Assembly (NCBI RefSeq): GCF_040649515.1
Contig: NZ_JBEZFP010000014.1
Span: forward strand, 1 to 64,000
Length of the DNA stretch: 64,000 nt
Source of the DNA: Yinghuangia elevatio
GTDB lineage: Bacteria > Actinomycetota > Actinomycetes > Streptomycetales > Streptomycetaceae
Direction: 5' to 3'
Shown: piece after piece, positions 1 to 8,153 of the stretch
Layout: every line of letters begins with the position of its first letter
Position numbering within the stretch: position 1 is the first letter of the stretch
Made by a program: the position numbers and the translations under genes
Notes under the pieces: generated by a model
Database searches by the model: none
The model's input: only the letters and a program-made list of their open reading frames with translations
What the model was told of the DNA's origin: nothing

Positions 1-1
1 C

Positions 2-571
2 GCGGGGTTCAGCGCCTGCGACACCTCGGCCGACGCGAAGGGCGACCTCGGCCCGGTCTACGGCGTGCAGTGGCGCTCCTGGCCGACCCCGGACGGCCGG
101 CACATCGACCAGATCAGCGGCATCCTCGACACGCTGCGGCGCGACCCGGACTCCCGCCGGATGATCGTGTCCGCATGGAACGTCGCCGAGCTGGACAAGA
201 TGGCGCTCGCCCCGTGCCACGCCTTCTTCCAGTTCTATGTCGCCGACGGCAAGCTGTCCTGCCAGCTGTACCAGCGCAGCGCGGACCTGTTCCTCGGCGT
301 ACCTTTCAACATCGCCAGCTACGCCCTGCTCACCCACATGGTGGCCCAGCAGGTCGGCCTGGAGCCGGGCGACTTCATCTGGACGGGCGGCGACTGCCAC
401 ATCTACGACAACCACGTCGAGCAGGTGACCGAGCAGATCTCGCGCATGCCGTACGACTTCCCCTCGCTGCGCCTGCGCCGCGCGGACTCGCTCTTCGACT
501 ACGCCTTCGAGGACGTCGAAGTGGTCGACTACAACTGCCACCCGGCCATCAAAGCCCCGGTCGCGGTGTGA
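2..571 (+). CDS. thyA: Thymidylate synthase, C-terminal part (start outside window)
   Basis: Converts dUMP to dTMP with methylene-tetrahydrofolate, yielding dihydrofolate, in the cytoplasm. The visible 189 residues open with the GPVYGVQWR segment and contain the catalytic cysteine at fragment residue 72 in LAPCHAFFQFYV, the dUMP-binding QRSADLFLGVPFNIASYA stretch and the GDCHIYDNH motif, so the fold is the classical ThyA type rather than flavin-dependent ThyX. The family is about 265 residues, so roughly 75 residues lie upstream of the window. The last codons GTGTGA overlap the GTG start of dihydrofolate reductase, so the two steps of the dTMP/folate cycle are translationally coupled. Identification is secure. 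Confidence 0.97.
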   Translation, partial: AGFSACDTSADAKGDLGPVYGVQWRSWPTPDGRHIDQISGILDTLRRDPDSRRMIVSAWNVAELDKMALAPCHAFFQFYVADGKLSCQLYQRSADLFLGVPFNIASYALLTHMVAQQVGLEPGDFIWTGGDCHIYDNHVEQVTEQISRMPYDFPSLRLRRADSLFDYAFEDVEVVDYNCHPAIKAPVAV

Positions 572-1074
572 ACGTCGGGCTGATCTGGGCGCAGACCCTC
601 GACGGCGTGATCGGCGCGGACAACGCGATTCCGTGGCGCGTGCCCGAGGACATGGCGCACTTCAAGGCGACCACCCTCGGCCACCCCGTCGTCATGGGCC
701 GCAAGACGTGGGACTCGCTGCCGCCGCGCTTCCGTCCGCTGACCGGCAGGCGCAACATCGTGGTGACCCGCGATCCGCAATGGGCGGCCGAGGGCGCGGA
801 ACGCGCCGGGTCGGTCAAGCAGGCGTTGGAGCTCGCGGCCGAGCCGCCGCGGCCCGACGGCGCTTCCGCCGAGATCTGGGTGATCGGCGGCGGCGAGATC
901 TACCGCGCTGCGATGGAGTACGCCACCACGCTGTCGGTGACCGACGTCGACTCGGCGGTGCCAGGCGACACGTACGCCCCGGTCCCGGACGCGGCGTGGA
1001 CCGTCACCGAGGACTCCGGTTGGCAGTCGTCGACGTCCGGCCTGCGCTACCGCATCCGCAAGTACACGCGCTAG
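568..1074 (+). CDS. folA: Dihydrofolate reductase
   Basis: Reduces the dihydrofolate made by ThyA back to tetrahydrofolate with NADPH. The 168-residue protein begins at a GTG that overlaps the thyA stop by four bases. Diagnostic segments are GLIWAQTLDGVIGADNAIPW at the N-terminus, the acidic active-site region PEDMAHFK, the NADPH-binding VVMGRKTWDSLP, NIVVTRDP and the WVIGGGEIYRAAM motif. Length is normal for bacterial FolA. The open frame continues upstream through thyA in another frame, but homology starts at this GTG. Coupling with thyA is the usual actinobacterial arrangement. Confidence 0.96.
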   Translation: MNVGLIWAQTLDGVIGADNAIPWRVPEDMAHFKATTLGHPVVMGRKTWDSLPPRFRPLTGRRNIVVTRDPQWAAEGAERAGSVKQALELAAEPPRPDGASAEIWVIGGGEIYRAAMEYATTLSVTDVDSAVPGDTYAPVPDAAWTVTEDSGWQSSTSGLRYRIRKYTR

Positions 1075-1183
1075 GCCGCCTCGCCCGCCTGCGCCGGTGT
1101 CGCGGCGCGGGTGGGCCTGGAGGCCGGTGCGCTCTGGTCCGCCGAACTGGCCGCAGCGCGCAAGCAGTTGGACGTCCGGGCGG

Positions 1184-2302
1184 CTACTGCGTCGTATCGG
1201 TCTGGCTGCCCATCAGGCGCTTGCCGAGCATGTCCCGACAGACCTCGACCGAGAACGCCATGAGCGCGCCCGCCTGGGCGTCGCGGAAGTGCCGTTGGAT
1301 CGGCGAGGACCGCAGATAGCCGGAGCCGCCGCCGACCCGAAGTCCGAACTCGGCGATGTTCTTGGCGACTTGGTTGGCGTAGAGCTTCGCCTCGACCGCC
1401 GCCTCCAGGGCACCCGGCGCGTTGTGGTCGGCGAGCCAGAGGGAGCGTTCCGCGAGCGTACGCGCGGCCAACAGCTTCACGTGCGAGTCGGCGGCGTCGA
1501 ACTGCACCCACTGCAGGTCCCCGACCGGCTTGCCGGTGGTGGGCACGACGCGCTTACGCGCATGCTCGGTCAACGCGTCGAGGGCGGCTTCCGCGACGCC
1601 GATGGAGAGCCAGGGCAGGCCGAGCGCGATGATGTTCGGCGCGAGCGGGTCGGTGATCAGGCACCGATTCTCCTGGCGCAGCAGGGTGTTGCGGAAGTTC
1701 AGGAGCTGGCTGCGGGTGCCGCGCAGCCCCATCGAGTCCCAGATCGGCACCATCTCGACGCTGTCGTCGCTCGGTACGCCGAAGAACCCGGGGCCGTCGT
1801 CGAGCAGCGCGTTGACCAGGAAGTGGTCCGCGATCTCACACCCGGACACGAAGCGCTTGGCGCCGTCCAGCTCGTAGCCGCCGGCCACCGGCTCGGCCCG
1901 TTGGAGCGGCATCAGGAACAGGTTCCCGCCGGTGGGTTCGGACAACGCGTTGGCGAACCGCTTCCCGTCCCGCAACTCGTCGGCGTAGAAGGGCGGCCCG
2001 TACGTGACCAGGGCCTGCGCGGCCCCCAGGTGCATCATCCACACGCATGCGGTCGACGGGCAGGCCTTGCCGACGATGCGGAGGATCTCGCCGAGCGCCT
2101 GGTACGACAACCCGGCCCCGCCCCGGTCCACGGGCATCGCCGCCATGTCCAGCCCCGCTTTGTGCAGGGCCGTCAAGTTGGCGATCGGCAGTGTCGCTTC
2201 GCGGTCGTGCTCGTCCGCCGCCGCCGCGAACTGCGGGGCCAGGTCCCGCGCCGCGTCCACGAACCGCTGTTCGCCCTGGGAAACCGCAAACGGTGAGGTC
2301 AC
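1184..2302 (-). CDS. Acyl-CoA dehydrogenase-fold flavoprotein
   Basis: A 372-residue protein with the acyl-CoA dehydrogenase fold: helical N-terminal domain (about 1-110), central beta-domain containing NALSEPTGGNLFLMPLQ and the GAKRFVSGCEIADHFLV strand pair (about 120-220), and the C-terminal four-helix domain with the AxxHVxLLAARTLAERS and GLRVGGGSGYLRSSPIQR segments. The C-terminal signature resembles the subgroup that also contains flavin-dependent monooxygenases and other non-beta-oxidation members, where the usual catalytic Glu loop is replaced by GGSGY; a classical dehydrogenase activity is therefore not assured. It starts at GTG without a clear Shine-Dalgarno sequence. No partner gene lies next to it, so the substrate is unknown. 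Confidence 0.8.
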   Translation of the reverse strand: MTSPFAVSQGEQRFVDAARDLAPQFAAAADEHDREATLPIANLTALHKAGLDMAAMPVDRGGAGLSYQALGEILRIVGKACPSTACVWMMHLGAAQALVTYGPPFYADELRDGKRFANALSEPTGGNLFLMPLQRAEPVAGGYELDGAKRFVSGCEIADHFLVNALLDDGPGFFGVPSDDSVEMVPIWDSMGLRGTRSQLLNFRNTLLRQENRCLITDPLAPNIIALGLPWLSIGVAEAALDALTEHARKRVVPTTGKPVGDLQWVQFDAADSHVKLLAARTLAERSLWLADHNAPGALEAAVEAKLYANQVAKNIAEFGLRVGGGSGYLRSSPIQRHFRDAQAGALMAFSVEVCRDMLGKRLMGSQTDTTQ

Positions 2303-2520
2303 CGGCCCAGCTTAGGCGGAACTCCCGGCCGCGGACCGCAGGTCGGCCGAAGCCTCACCGGTGAACGCAAGCTCCCGGGCACATGCCGGGGAGCCTGCGT
2401 TCGCGATGGTCGATCGTCCGACGACGAACTCCGGTCCGTGGACGGGTCGTCCGTGTTCGACGCGCTCTCGGCAATCGACGCGCCCGCGGCGGTCGACGCG
2501 TTCTGGTACTCGATGCGTTC

Positions 2521-3024
2521 TCAGTAGTCGATGCGGTCGGCCTTGGCGAGCCACGCGTCGAACGGCGCCGTGCGGTTGGGCAGGTCGAGCTGCTTGACCG
2601 GCGTGGGCCACATCGACGCCGGCTTCTTCTCGAACAGGTCGTAGAACTTGCGGTCGTCGAAGCCCGCCGTCGCCGCGTCGTGCCGGTCGGCGGCGTACAC
2701 GATCCGGTCCAGGCGCGCCCACAGCGCGGACGACAGGCACATCGGACACGGCTCGCACGAGGTGACCAGGACGCAGCCCTCCAGCGAGAACCTGTCCAGC
2801 TGCTTGCAGGCCGCCCGCATCGCGCTCACCTCGGCATGTGCCGTCGGGTCCAGAGTCGCGGTGACCTGGTTGTTCCCGATCGCGACCACGGCGCCGTCCA
2901 TGGCGATCAGTGCGCCGAACGGGCCGCCGCCGTTCGCCACGCTGGTGGTGGCCAGCTTGATCGCCTCGTTCATCCAGGCGTGCTCGAGTTCCTGAATGCT
3001 CGCTTCTTGGGTGTGCGCGGTCAC
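2521..3024 (-). CDS. Nucleoside/purine deaminase (guanine deaminase-like, CDA superfamily)
   Basis: A 167-residue zinc-dependent deaminase. The catalytic HAE motif in PTAHAEVSAMRAACKQL and the second zinc motif PCPMC in TSCEPCPMCLSSALWARLD are intact, and the C-terminal region FYDLFEKKP resembles bacterial guanine deaminases of the GuaD/YkoA type more than the tRNA-adenosine deaminase TadA. The start is taken at GTG 3024 because GGAG lies five bases upstream; the frame is open further upstream without homology. Likely role is purine salvage or catabolism (guanine to xanthine). A closely related member could act on ammeline or other aminopurines. Confidence 0.83.
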   Translation of the reverse strand: MTAHTQEASIQELEHAWMNEAIKLATTSVANGGGPFGALIAMDGAVVAIGNNQVTATLDPTAHAEVSAMRAACKQLDRFSLEGCVLVTSCEPCPMCLSSALWARLDRIVYAADRHDAATAGFDDRKFYDLFEKKPASMWPTPVKQLDLPNRTAPFDAWLAKADRIDY

Positions 3025-3622
3025 AGTTACTCCTATCGGAGAGGATGGGGGCTCCCGGCTTCCCCGCCCGTGTGCGAATCCGCACCGGCGACAAGTCGGG
3101 GCAACAACAACGTTCCGCGGGCTCCGCCGCGCGATCACTGCGGGCGGTGGCGCCCGCCCGCGATCGTCACGGCGGGTCGCCGCAAATGTGCTCTGGTGGG
3201 ACGGGGATGTACGTCAGGTTCAAATCCGTCGCGTTGCGCGCAGTCCAACTGCGTCATCTGTGACGTCCGGGGCCATGCCCGGCGCCTCGGTGAGTGGCTG
3301 TGGGCCGAGTGTGTCGATGCCACCGCGTCACTCACCCCTCGCTTGGCTGTGGTCCCCGCTTGCGTGTCCGGTTTCCCGTGCGCGTATCCCGTATCCCGTA
3401 TCGCGTGTCCCGTATCGCGTGTCCCGTGTTGCGGGTCTGTATTTCGCATCTCGTATGAGGGAGTACACAGCCAATCGGGGGACCTCAGGTAGGGGTGGAA
3501 GACATGAAGACGTCGACAGGCCGACACCTGCCGTTCGTAGACTTCTACAAGATCGGGCCCGCACCCCCGCGGCCGAAGCCGAGCCGATTGCCGCCCGGTT
3601 GTCGCCCGGTTCGTCGGCCGGT
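3025..3622. other. 598-bp intergenic stretch, no gene supported
   Basis: No convincing coding signal was found on either strand. It holds the short CGTATCC-type repeat tract listed separately (3381-3430) and a widely spaced inverted repeat GGTGAGTG ... CACTCACC around 3287-3337. A weak GGAAG plus ATG at 3504 opens a short frame that quickly becomes Arg/Pro-rich and overlaps the P5C reductase gene antisense. A GGTTCAAATCC string at 3217-3228 looks like a tRNA T-loop but no cloverleaf can be built around it. Confidence 0.5.
3381..3430. repeat. Short tandem repeat, CGTATCC/CGTGTCC units
   Basis: Imperfect 7-15 bp units; the 15-bp unit CGTATCGCGTGTCCC occurs twice in tandem, preceded by two copies of CGTATCC. 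Non-coding, function unknown. Confidence 0.7.
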
Positions 3623-4393
3623 TCAGCCCTGCCGCAGGACGGCGAGCAAGTCGTCGAGGGCCTTGTGGAGGGCTTCGGAGTTGGCCGACGTGAACCACGT
3701 CGTACGAATGCGTTCGTTGCTGCCGTTCGGGGTCTCGTGGTCGGCCGCAAGCTGCTCCAGGGAGCGGGTCCCGTCGCCCAGCGTGCCCGCAAGTCCCAGG
3801 AACAGGCTGCGAACGTAGCGGTCCGCGTCATCTGACCGAACGCCGTGCGCGACAGCCCATGAGGTGAGTGCGGCGAGGAAGTGGTACTGGGTGGTCAGCG
3901 TTCCGGTGACGGTGGAGAAGACGTCGAAGGCGGCCTCGTCCGCGACCGGGAGCGCGCCGCCCAGGCGGTCGAAGAGAGCGTCCACGACCGGATGCGAGGG
4001 ACAGGTCACCGTGACCGAGCGGCGCTCGCGAATGGGCGGCAGCGGAATGGCGCGGACCAGCGCGGCGTCGGTGGCCAGCGTCCGGCGCAGGTCCTCGTTC
4101 GCGACGCCGGCCATGACGTTGACCACGATCTTGTCGGCGCCCACGGTCAGACCGGCGAGTGCTTCGTGGCGGTCGGGACCGCGTACGGCGATGATCACGA
4201 GGTCGGAGCGGTCCACCACCTCCTGGTTGTCGGCGCACACCTGGACGCCCGCGTAGCGCGCCGACAGCTCGGCGGCGGCCCGGGCTCCCCGCGGGGACAG
4301 GAAGATCTCCGGCGCCTGCTCGTCCCCGCCGCTCAGGCCCGCGACGATCGCCCGGCCGATCTCGCCGACTCCGATGACGCCGATCCGCTGCAT
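3623..4393 (-). CDS. proC: Pyrroline-5-carboxylate reductase-like oxidoreductase
   Basis: A 256-residue protein of the P5C reductase family, which reduces pyrroline-5-carboxylate to proline with NAD(P)H. The N-terminus MQRIGVIGVGEIGRAIVAG is a Rossmann dinucleotide motif GxGxxG; the middle contains the family's VVNVMAGVANEDLRR and ALVRAIPLPPI segments, and the C-terminal dimerisation helices include TGTLTTQYHFLAALTSWAVAHG and SLEQLAADHETPNGSNERI, where canonical ProC has a TSPGGTT loop. That loop is altered here, so a specialised imine reductase is possible instead of housekeeping ProC. Start ATG 4393 is chosen for homology; the frame upstream is repeat-encoded and lacks similarity. Confidence 0.78.
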   Translation of the reverse strand: MQRIGVIGVGEIGRAIVAGLSGGDEQAPEIFLSPRGARAAAELSARYAGVQVCADNQEVVDRSDLVIIAVRGPDRHEALAGLTVGADKIVVNVMAGVANEDLRRTLATDAALVRAIPLPPIRERRSVTVTCPSHPVVDALFDRLGGALPVADEAAFDVFSTVTGTLTTQYHFLAALTSWAVAHGVRSDDADRYVRSLFLGLAGTLGDGTRSLEQLAADHETPNGSNERIRTTWFTSANSEALHKALDDLLAVLRQG

Positions 4394-4481
4394 GCTCGAC
4401 CGTCCCTGTCCCACGTCGTGGCGGCGACCCGGGCTGTCCCGGGTCCGTGATCGCACCAGGATGGCAGCCGACCTGGATGAA

Positions 4482-4524
4482 GGCGCGCGGACACGGCGCG
4501 CGCGGACACGGCGCGCGCGGACAC
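4482..4524. repeat. 15-bp tandem repeat, about three copies
   Basis: Unit GGCGCGCGCGGACAC: a 13-bp partial copy (4482-4494) followed by two perfect copies (4495-4509, 4510-4524), between two divergent genes and close to the P5C reductase start, so it sits in that gene's promoter/leader region. Confidence 0.85.
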
Positions 4525-4573
4525 CACGCGCCACCGACCGGTTGGGGTCGCCCCTGGCGGGTAGCGGTCATGC

Positions 4574-5065
4574 ATGGGTATCCACCCGTCGGCCGCACGT
4601 CACGCGCAATTGCGCCTGGCGCTGGCGCTGCGCGAATTCGCTCAGGACGACATGGGCGAGCCGATGCCGCCGGTCGCCGAGGCCCTGGTGGAGGCGGGCG
4701 CCGGGGACTATCCGCTCCTGGTCGATCACGCCCACGAGTCGGGTTTCAGCCTGTGCCTCGGGGAACCTCCCATGACCACGGCACAGCTTCTCGTCCGTCG
4801 CGGGCTCGTCGCCGCCCTCACCCTGGTCGGCGACCGCCAGAGGTGGCTCCTGCCCACGCCGATGGACCCGATGGGCGCCTGGCTGGCGGCCGCGGAGCTG
4901 CACGGCATGGTGGTGGTCGAAATCCTGCCGCCGGGGACCTGGCCGGTGTACGGCCGGGGCTGCTCCGAGCGCGAGCGCGTGCGCCGCTTCAACGCCCGGT
5001 TGCGCCTCGCCACCGAGAACGCGGCCGTCCTGCACGGCGCCGCGACGCTGGTCGGCGACACCTGA
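4574..5065 (+). CDS. Hypothetical protein, 163 residues
   Basis: Unrecognised protein with good actinobacterial codon use. The N-terminal half is helical (RHAQLRLALALREFAQDDMG), the middle has hydrophobic strands (RWLLPTPMD, HGMVVVEILPPGTWPVYG) and the end is Arg/Ala-rich. No signal peptide, no membrane helix and no Cys-cluster is seen. No strong ribosome-binding site precedes ATG 4574, so the start is uncertain. The stop codon lies inside the first copy of a perfect 21-bp tandem duplication. It may be co-transcribed with the next small gene, about 100 bp downstream. Confidence 0.62.
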   Translation: MGIHPSAARHAQLRLALALREFAQDDMGEPMPPVAEALVEAGAGDYPLLVDHAHESGFSLCLGEPPMTTAQLLVRRGLVAALTLVGDRQRWLLPTPMDPMGAWLAAAELHGMVVVEILPPGTWPVYGRGCSERERVRRFNARLRLATENAAVLHGAATLVGDT

Positions 5066-5095
5066 TCGGCGACAGGCGACACCTGATCGGCGACA
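5054..5095. repeat. Perfect 21-bp tandem duplication across a stop codon
   Basis: Two identical 21-bp copies (5054-5074 and 5075-5095) beginning GGCGACACCTGATCGG. The first copy contains the TGA that ends the 163-residue upstream gene, so the second copy is a non-coding echo of the gene's last codons. A third partial GATCGGCGACA-like sequence is included at each junction. Confidence 0.9.
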
Positions 5096-5161
5096 AAGGG
5101 GATCATTTCCCGGCGTGCGGGTAGCCGTCCCCTGCACACGGAGGACCACGAAGGAGCAGCC

Positions 5162-5479
5162 ATGGCCCTGTTCGCAGACGACAGCGCGGAAGCCGCGCGC
5201 TTCCACGAGTGCCGGTCGGCTCCGCACGGGGAGCGGGTCGACGCCGACCTGCTGGCCCAGGCGGGGGCGTACGCGGGTGCCATGGCCTGGGACGGGCACG
5301 TCGCGCACCACGGCCGCCCGGGCACCCTGGCCCGCGCCCAGGACCTGGCCGTCCAGGCCGCGGACGCGTTCATCGACGAGACGGCCAAGGAACGCGCCCT
5401 CGACGACGATGCCGTACGGACCGCCAAGGACCAGGCAGCCGAGAAGCTCGGCGGTCTCCTGCGAGCCGAGTACGCCTGA
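5162..5479 (+). CDS. Hypothetical small protein, 105 residues
   Basis: Unrecognised soluble, Ala/Asp-rich helical protein. ATG 5162 is preceded by AAGGAG with a good six-base spacing. The sequence shows two amphipathic helices (AYAGAMAWDGHVAHH, ARAQDLAVQAADAFIDETAKERA) and ends with KEDxAAEKLGGLLRAEYA-like charge pattern. No motif suggests a function. Confidence 0.65.
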   Translation: MALFADDSAEAARFHECRSAPHGERVDADLLAQAGAYAGAMAWDGHVAHHGRPGTLARAQDLAVQAADAFIDETAKERALDDDAVRTAKDQAAEKLGGLLRAEYA

Positions 5480-5781
5480 CTCGACAGCCTGGCCGGGCCC
5501 CCGGCCGGACACACCGGGCCGGACACCCTGACTCGACCGCCCGACCGCCTGGCCGCCTGCCCGCCTGGCCGCCTGGCAGGAAAGTCTGACCCGGCCCCCC
5601 TGACACGACACCCAACTGCCCGCCTCGACGCCGCCCGCGTGCCGTGCGCAGGGTGGATGACCGGCAGCACGCCGCCCACCAGGCGGGTTGAATGGGCGGA
5701 CGCGGCCCGCCGAACCGGCGGGCCCTCGTCGTAGGCGCACAAGCGTACGAACACGCAGGTGTGGCCGGGGTGGGAAGACGT
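5480..5781. other. 302-bp intergenic stretch, C-rich
   Basis: Contains a GCCTGGCCGCCTGCCC-type imperfect repeat cluster at about 5545-5580 and otherwise only G/C-rich sequence; no gene or clear promoter was recognised. Confidence 0.4.
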
Positions 5782-7029
5782 ATGCGGGTGCCCGTGACCA
5801 GGGGTGCGGTGGACGAGTGGTTCGGAAACGACGCGGTGATGCGCGTCACCGGGGCGGCCCGGTTGCCGTCCGCACTGACACACGGGGCGTCCCGCGGCTT
5901 CCTCACGGACATCGGACTCCCCGCCTGCGTACCGCACTTCGAGGTCACGCCGGACGCCGAGGCGCTGGACCGGGTGCTCGCGGAACAGGGGGCCGAGCGG
6001 ATCCCACCGGGTGCCGCCGCGCTCGTCCGCATCGGCGAACTCGGCGCCGACTTCGTGGCCGTGGACGGCGCCACCGGCAAGGTATGGCTCGTCGACAAAC
6101 GGCAGTCGTACCCGAAGGGGTATCCAGCACGGATGCGCCGGGACCTGCTCGCGTCGGACCTGTCGGCTTTCGTCCACGCGCTGCACGTCGTGTACGTGAC
6201 AAGCCGCGGACCGCGGGAGGCCGATCCGCGCGGGTTGACGGCGTACACCAGGCTTCTGGACGACGCGCTCGACCGGATCCGCGACGTCGACCCGGCGGTG
6301 TTCCGCGAGGACGGCCATGCGCCGGTCTGGAGCGCCCTGCTGGCGATGTGGGCGCTGCCTTGGGGAGTCACCCGACGCGCCGGCGGCGCGGGGCACGAGG
6401 GCGACGAGGGCAGGCCGGGCACTGGGCTGATCTTCGACGTCGGGGCGGATCTGGTCGCCGACACGGGCGTACGCATCGACTTCGCCACGAGCGCATGGCC
6501 TGCCGCGGTGGCCCACGAACCGACCTCGCGGTTCCTCGCCGAGGTGGGCCTCCCGCGCAACGAAGACCTCGTCCAGTTCCACGAAGATCTGGCCTCCGCG
6601 CCGCTGACCCACGAGGAACGGTCGCCCGACGTCTTCGGCCCGAACGGCGGGCCGGTGTGGGAGCGCGACCTCGCGATGCGCGACCACTTGTCCCTGGGGC
6701 CGTTGGGCTTCTGGTGCACGGTGTTGCTGGACGGCGCCACCGGGCGGGTCACCGCGGTCGGCCACGAAGACCCGGAGTGGCCGGCCCCGTTGGTCAACTC
6801 GGACATCTCCGTGTTCGGGTACGCGCTGTGGTCGGCCTCCCGCCTCGTCCGCATCGGCTCCACCAACGCCCGCCCGAGCGCGGACTGGCAGGTCTTCCAC
6901 GCCTATTGGCTCTGCTGCGACATCCTGTCCCAACTGCTGCGCGCCGCCGATCCGGAGGCCTGCGACGACGAGGACAACCTGTGGCAGACCGTCATCGACG
7001 ACGGCCACAGCTCCTACTTCGACCGGTAG
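5782..7029 (+). CDS. Tandem SUKH-4-like immunity-type protein
   Basis: A 415-residue protein that appears to contain two copies of a SUKH-4-like domain. Each copy has the pattern of a hydrophobic FLxxxGLP segment (GFLTDIGLPACVPHFEV near residue 35; FLAEVGLPRNEDLVQF near 252) followed about 75 residues later by a strand set where the cofactor-like line VAVDGATGKVWLVD in copy one matches VLLDGATGRVTAVG in copy two, then a WxxF/Y helix. SUKH-superfamily proteins neutralise polymorphic toxins in the same cytoplasm, or act in other protein-binding roles. ATG 5782 is chosen because GGGAAG lies just upstream. No adjacent toxin gene is visible, so it would be an orphan. Confidence 0.68.
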   Translation: MRVPVTRGAVDEWFGNDAVMRVTGAARLPSALTHGASRGFLTDIGLPACVPHFEVTPDAEALDRVLAEQGAERIPPGAAALVRIGELGADFVAVDGATGKVWLVDKRQSYPKGYPARMRRDLLASDLSAFVHALHVVYVTSRGPREADPRGLTAYTRLLDDALDRIRDVDPAVFREDGHAPVWSALLAMWALPWGVTRRAGGAGHEGDEGRPGTGLIFDVGADLVADTGVRIDFATSAWPAAVAHEPTSRFLAEVGLPRNEDLVQFHEDLASAPLTHEERSPDVFGPNGGPVWERDLAMRDHLSLGPLGFWCTVLLDGATGRVTAVGHEDPEWPAPLVNSDISVFGYALWSASRLVRIGSTNARPSADWQVFHAYWLCCDILSQLLRAADPEACDDEDNLWQTVIDDGHSSYFDR

Positions 7030-7151
7030 GCGGGAAGCCCCGTGGGTGGAAGTCCCGTGAGTGGAAGTCCCGTAGGCGGGAGGTCCCGTAGGTGGAGGAC
7101 CTGTAGGTGGAAGTCCCGTGATCGGAGAGGCCCGTACGCGGGAAGACCCCC
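7027..7151. repeat. 15-16 bp degenerate tandem repeat, about eight copies
   Basis: Units follow GTRGGYGGAAGTCCC with 1-4 changes each, beginning at the stop codon of the SUKH-like gene and filling the spacer towards the rhomboid gene. One reading frame of the minus strand would give a pentapeptide-like GLPxT pattern, but no start, ribosome site or homology supports translation. Confidence 0.85.
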
Positions 7152-7308
7152 ACGCAGAAAGGCGCCGGCGGGAAGACGCGCGGGAGCAGGCCGAGCCTGT
7201 TCCGCCCGACCCGAGAGACGCCGATGCTTCCCAGCCGCCTCACGATTGCTGGACCATGCATGTGTGAGGACCGCCGGAGGCGGCGGTCCCGCAACGCCTG
7301 TGGAGGTC

Positions 7309-7998
7309 ATGGTGTCGCCGCTCGGATCCGCCGTCCCGTTCCGCGGGCTCGTCAGCTCGTTCTTCGTCACGGTGACCCTGCTGGCCGTCCTCTGGGCGCT
7401 CCAGGTCTACAACGTCGCCACCGACGATTCGCTGCTGCCGCACGGGATTTCGCCGCGCGACAAGGCCGAGCTCCCGGACATATTGACGGCGCCCTTCCTG
7501 CACTTCGGCTTCGGGCACCTGATCTCCAACACCGTTCCCGTCGCCGTGCTGGGCTTCCTGTGCGCGACGCGCGGCGTGTCCCGCTTCGTCGGCCTGACCC
7601 TGGTCATCGTCGTGGTGGGCGGCCTGGGCGTATGGCTCACCTCGCCCGCGAACTCCGTCACCGCCGGTGCCAGCATCCTGGTGTTCGGATACTTCGGCTA
7701 CCTGCTCGTCCGCGGCTTCCTCGACCGCAAGCTCCTGGACATCCTGATCGCGTTCGTCGTCACCGGCGTGTACGGCTGGTCGATGCTGATGGGTGTGCTG
7801 CCCACCGCCGATCACGTGTCCTGGCAGGGCCATCTGTTCGGATTCGTCGGCGGCGTCGCGGCCGCGTACGTCTTCCGCCGTCGCCGCGACAAACCCCGCG
7901 AGGCCGACGGCGGCTCCCGGACCGTCGGCGCCCACCGGACCACGGCGGCCGGCCCGCGCCCCCTGTCGGACGAGCTCAAGGACCTCGGGCTTCTGTAG
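7309..7998 (+). CDS. Rhomboid family intramembrane serine protease
   Basis: A 229-residue polytopic membrane protease. Six hydrophobic helices are visible: SSFFVTVTLLAVLWALQVY, PFLHFGFGHLISNTVPVAVLGFL, FVGLTLVIVVVGGLGVWL, AGASILVFGYFGYLLV, LLDILIAFVVTGVYGWSMLMG and HLFGFVGGVAAAYVF. The catalytic dyad is Ser122 in TAGAS and His175 in SWQGHLFGFVGG, with the HFGFGHLISN loop typical of the family. The usual GxSG is GASI, as in many actinobacterial members. The ATG at 7309 is only two bases from a GGAGG; GTG 7312 has better spacing and may be the real start. It ends at a long hairpin shared with the convergent exporter gene. Confidence 0.88.
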   Translation: MVSPLGSAVPFRGLVSSFFVTVTLLAVLWALQVYNVATDDSLLPHGISPRDKAELPDILTAPFLHFGFGHLISNTVPVAVLGFLCATRGVSRFVGLTLVIVVVGGLGVWLTSPANSVTAGASILVFGYFGYLLVRGFLDRKLLDILIAFVVTGVYGWSMLMGVLPTADHVSWQGHLFGFVGGVAAAYVFRRRRDKPREADGGSRTVGAHRTTAAGPRPLSDELKDLGLL

Positions 7999-8004
7999 CG
8001 CACA

Positions 8005-8067
8005 AGCCGAACGGCCGCCGGAGGCGCAGCGGGGGTCACCCGCTTTTCCTCCGACGGCCGTTCGGCT
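8005..8067. terminator. Long bidirectional terminator hairpin
   Basis: Two 20-base arms (8005-8024 and 8048-8067) match at 19 of 20 positions; the 23-base loop carries a second GCGGG/CCCGC stem and a TTTT. It lies between the convergent rhomboid and exporter genes. Confidence 0.9.
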
Positions 8068-8153
8068 GTCTCCGCGCACCGCGTCAGGCCCGGTACGCCT
8101 CGATCACTCCGCCCAGGTCGGTCCGTTCCGGCCGCTCGTCCGGGCCGCCGCGC

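Noticed and set aside
1097..2296. 399-codon plus-strand frame antisense to the acyl-CoA dehydrogenase-like gene
   Set aside because: No motif, and the minus strand encodes a clear flavoprotein fold.
3180..3245. GGTTCAAATCC at 3217-3228 looks like a tRNA T-loop
   Set aside because: The flanks do not form a 5-bp T-stem, and no acceptor, D or anticodon arms can be paired around it in either orientation.
3495..3560. Short plus-strand frame reading HLPFVDFYKIGP, reminiscent of the start of L-serine dehydratase
   Set aside because: The motif stops after KIGP; the essential SSSHT that should follow is absent and the rest is Arg/Pro-rich antisense of the P5C reductase gene. Too short to support a remnant.
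7014..7370. Minus-strand frame with GLPxT pentapeptide-like repeats
   Set aside because: It is simply the translation of the 15-bp DNA repeat; no ribosome site or homology, and it overlaps the rhomboid gene.
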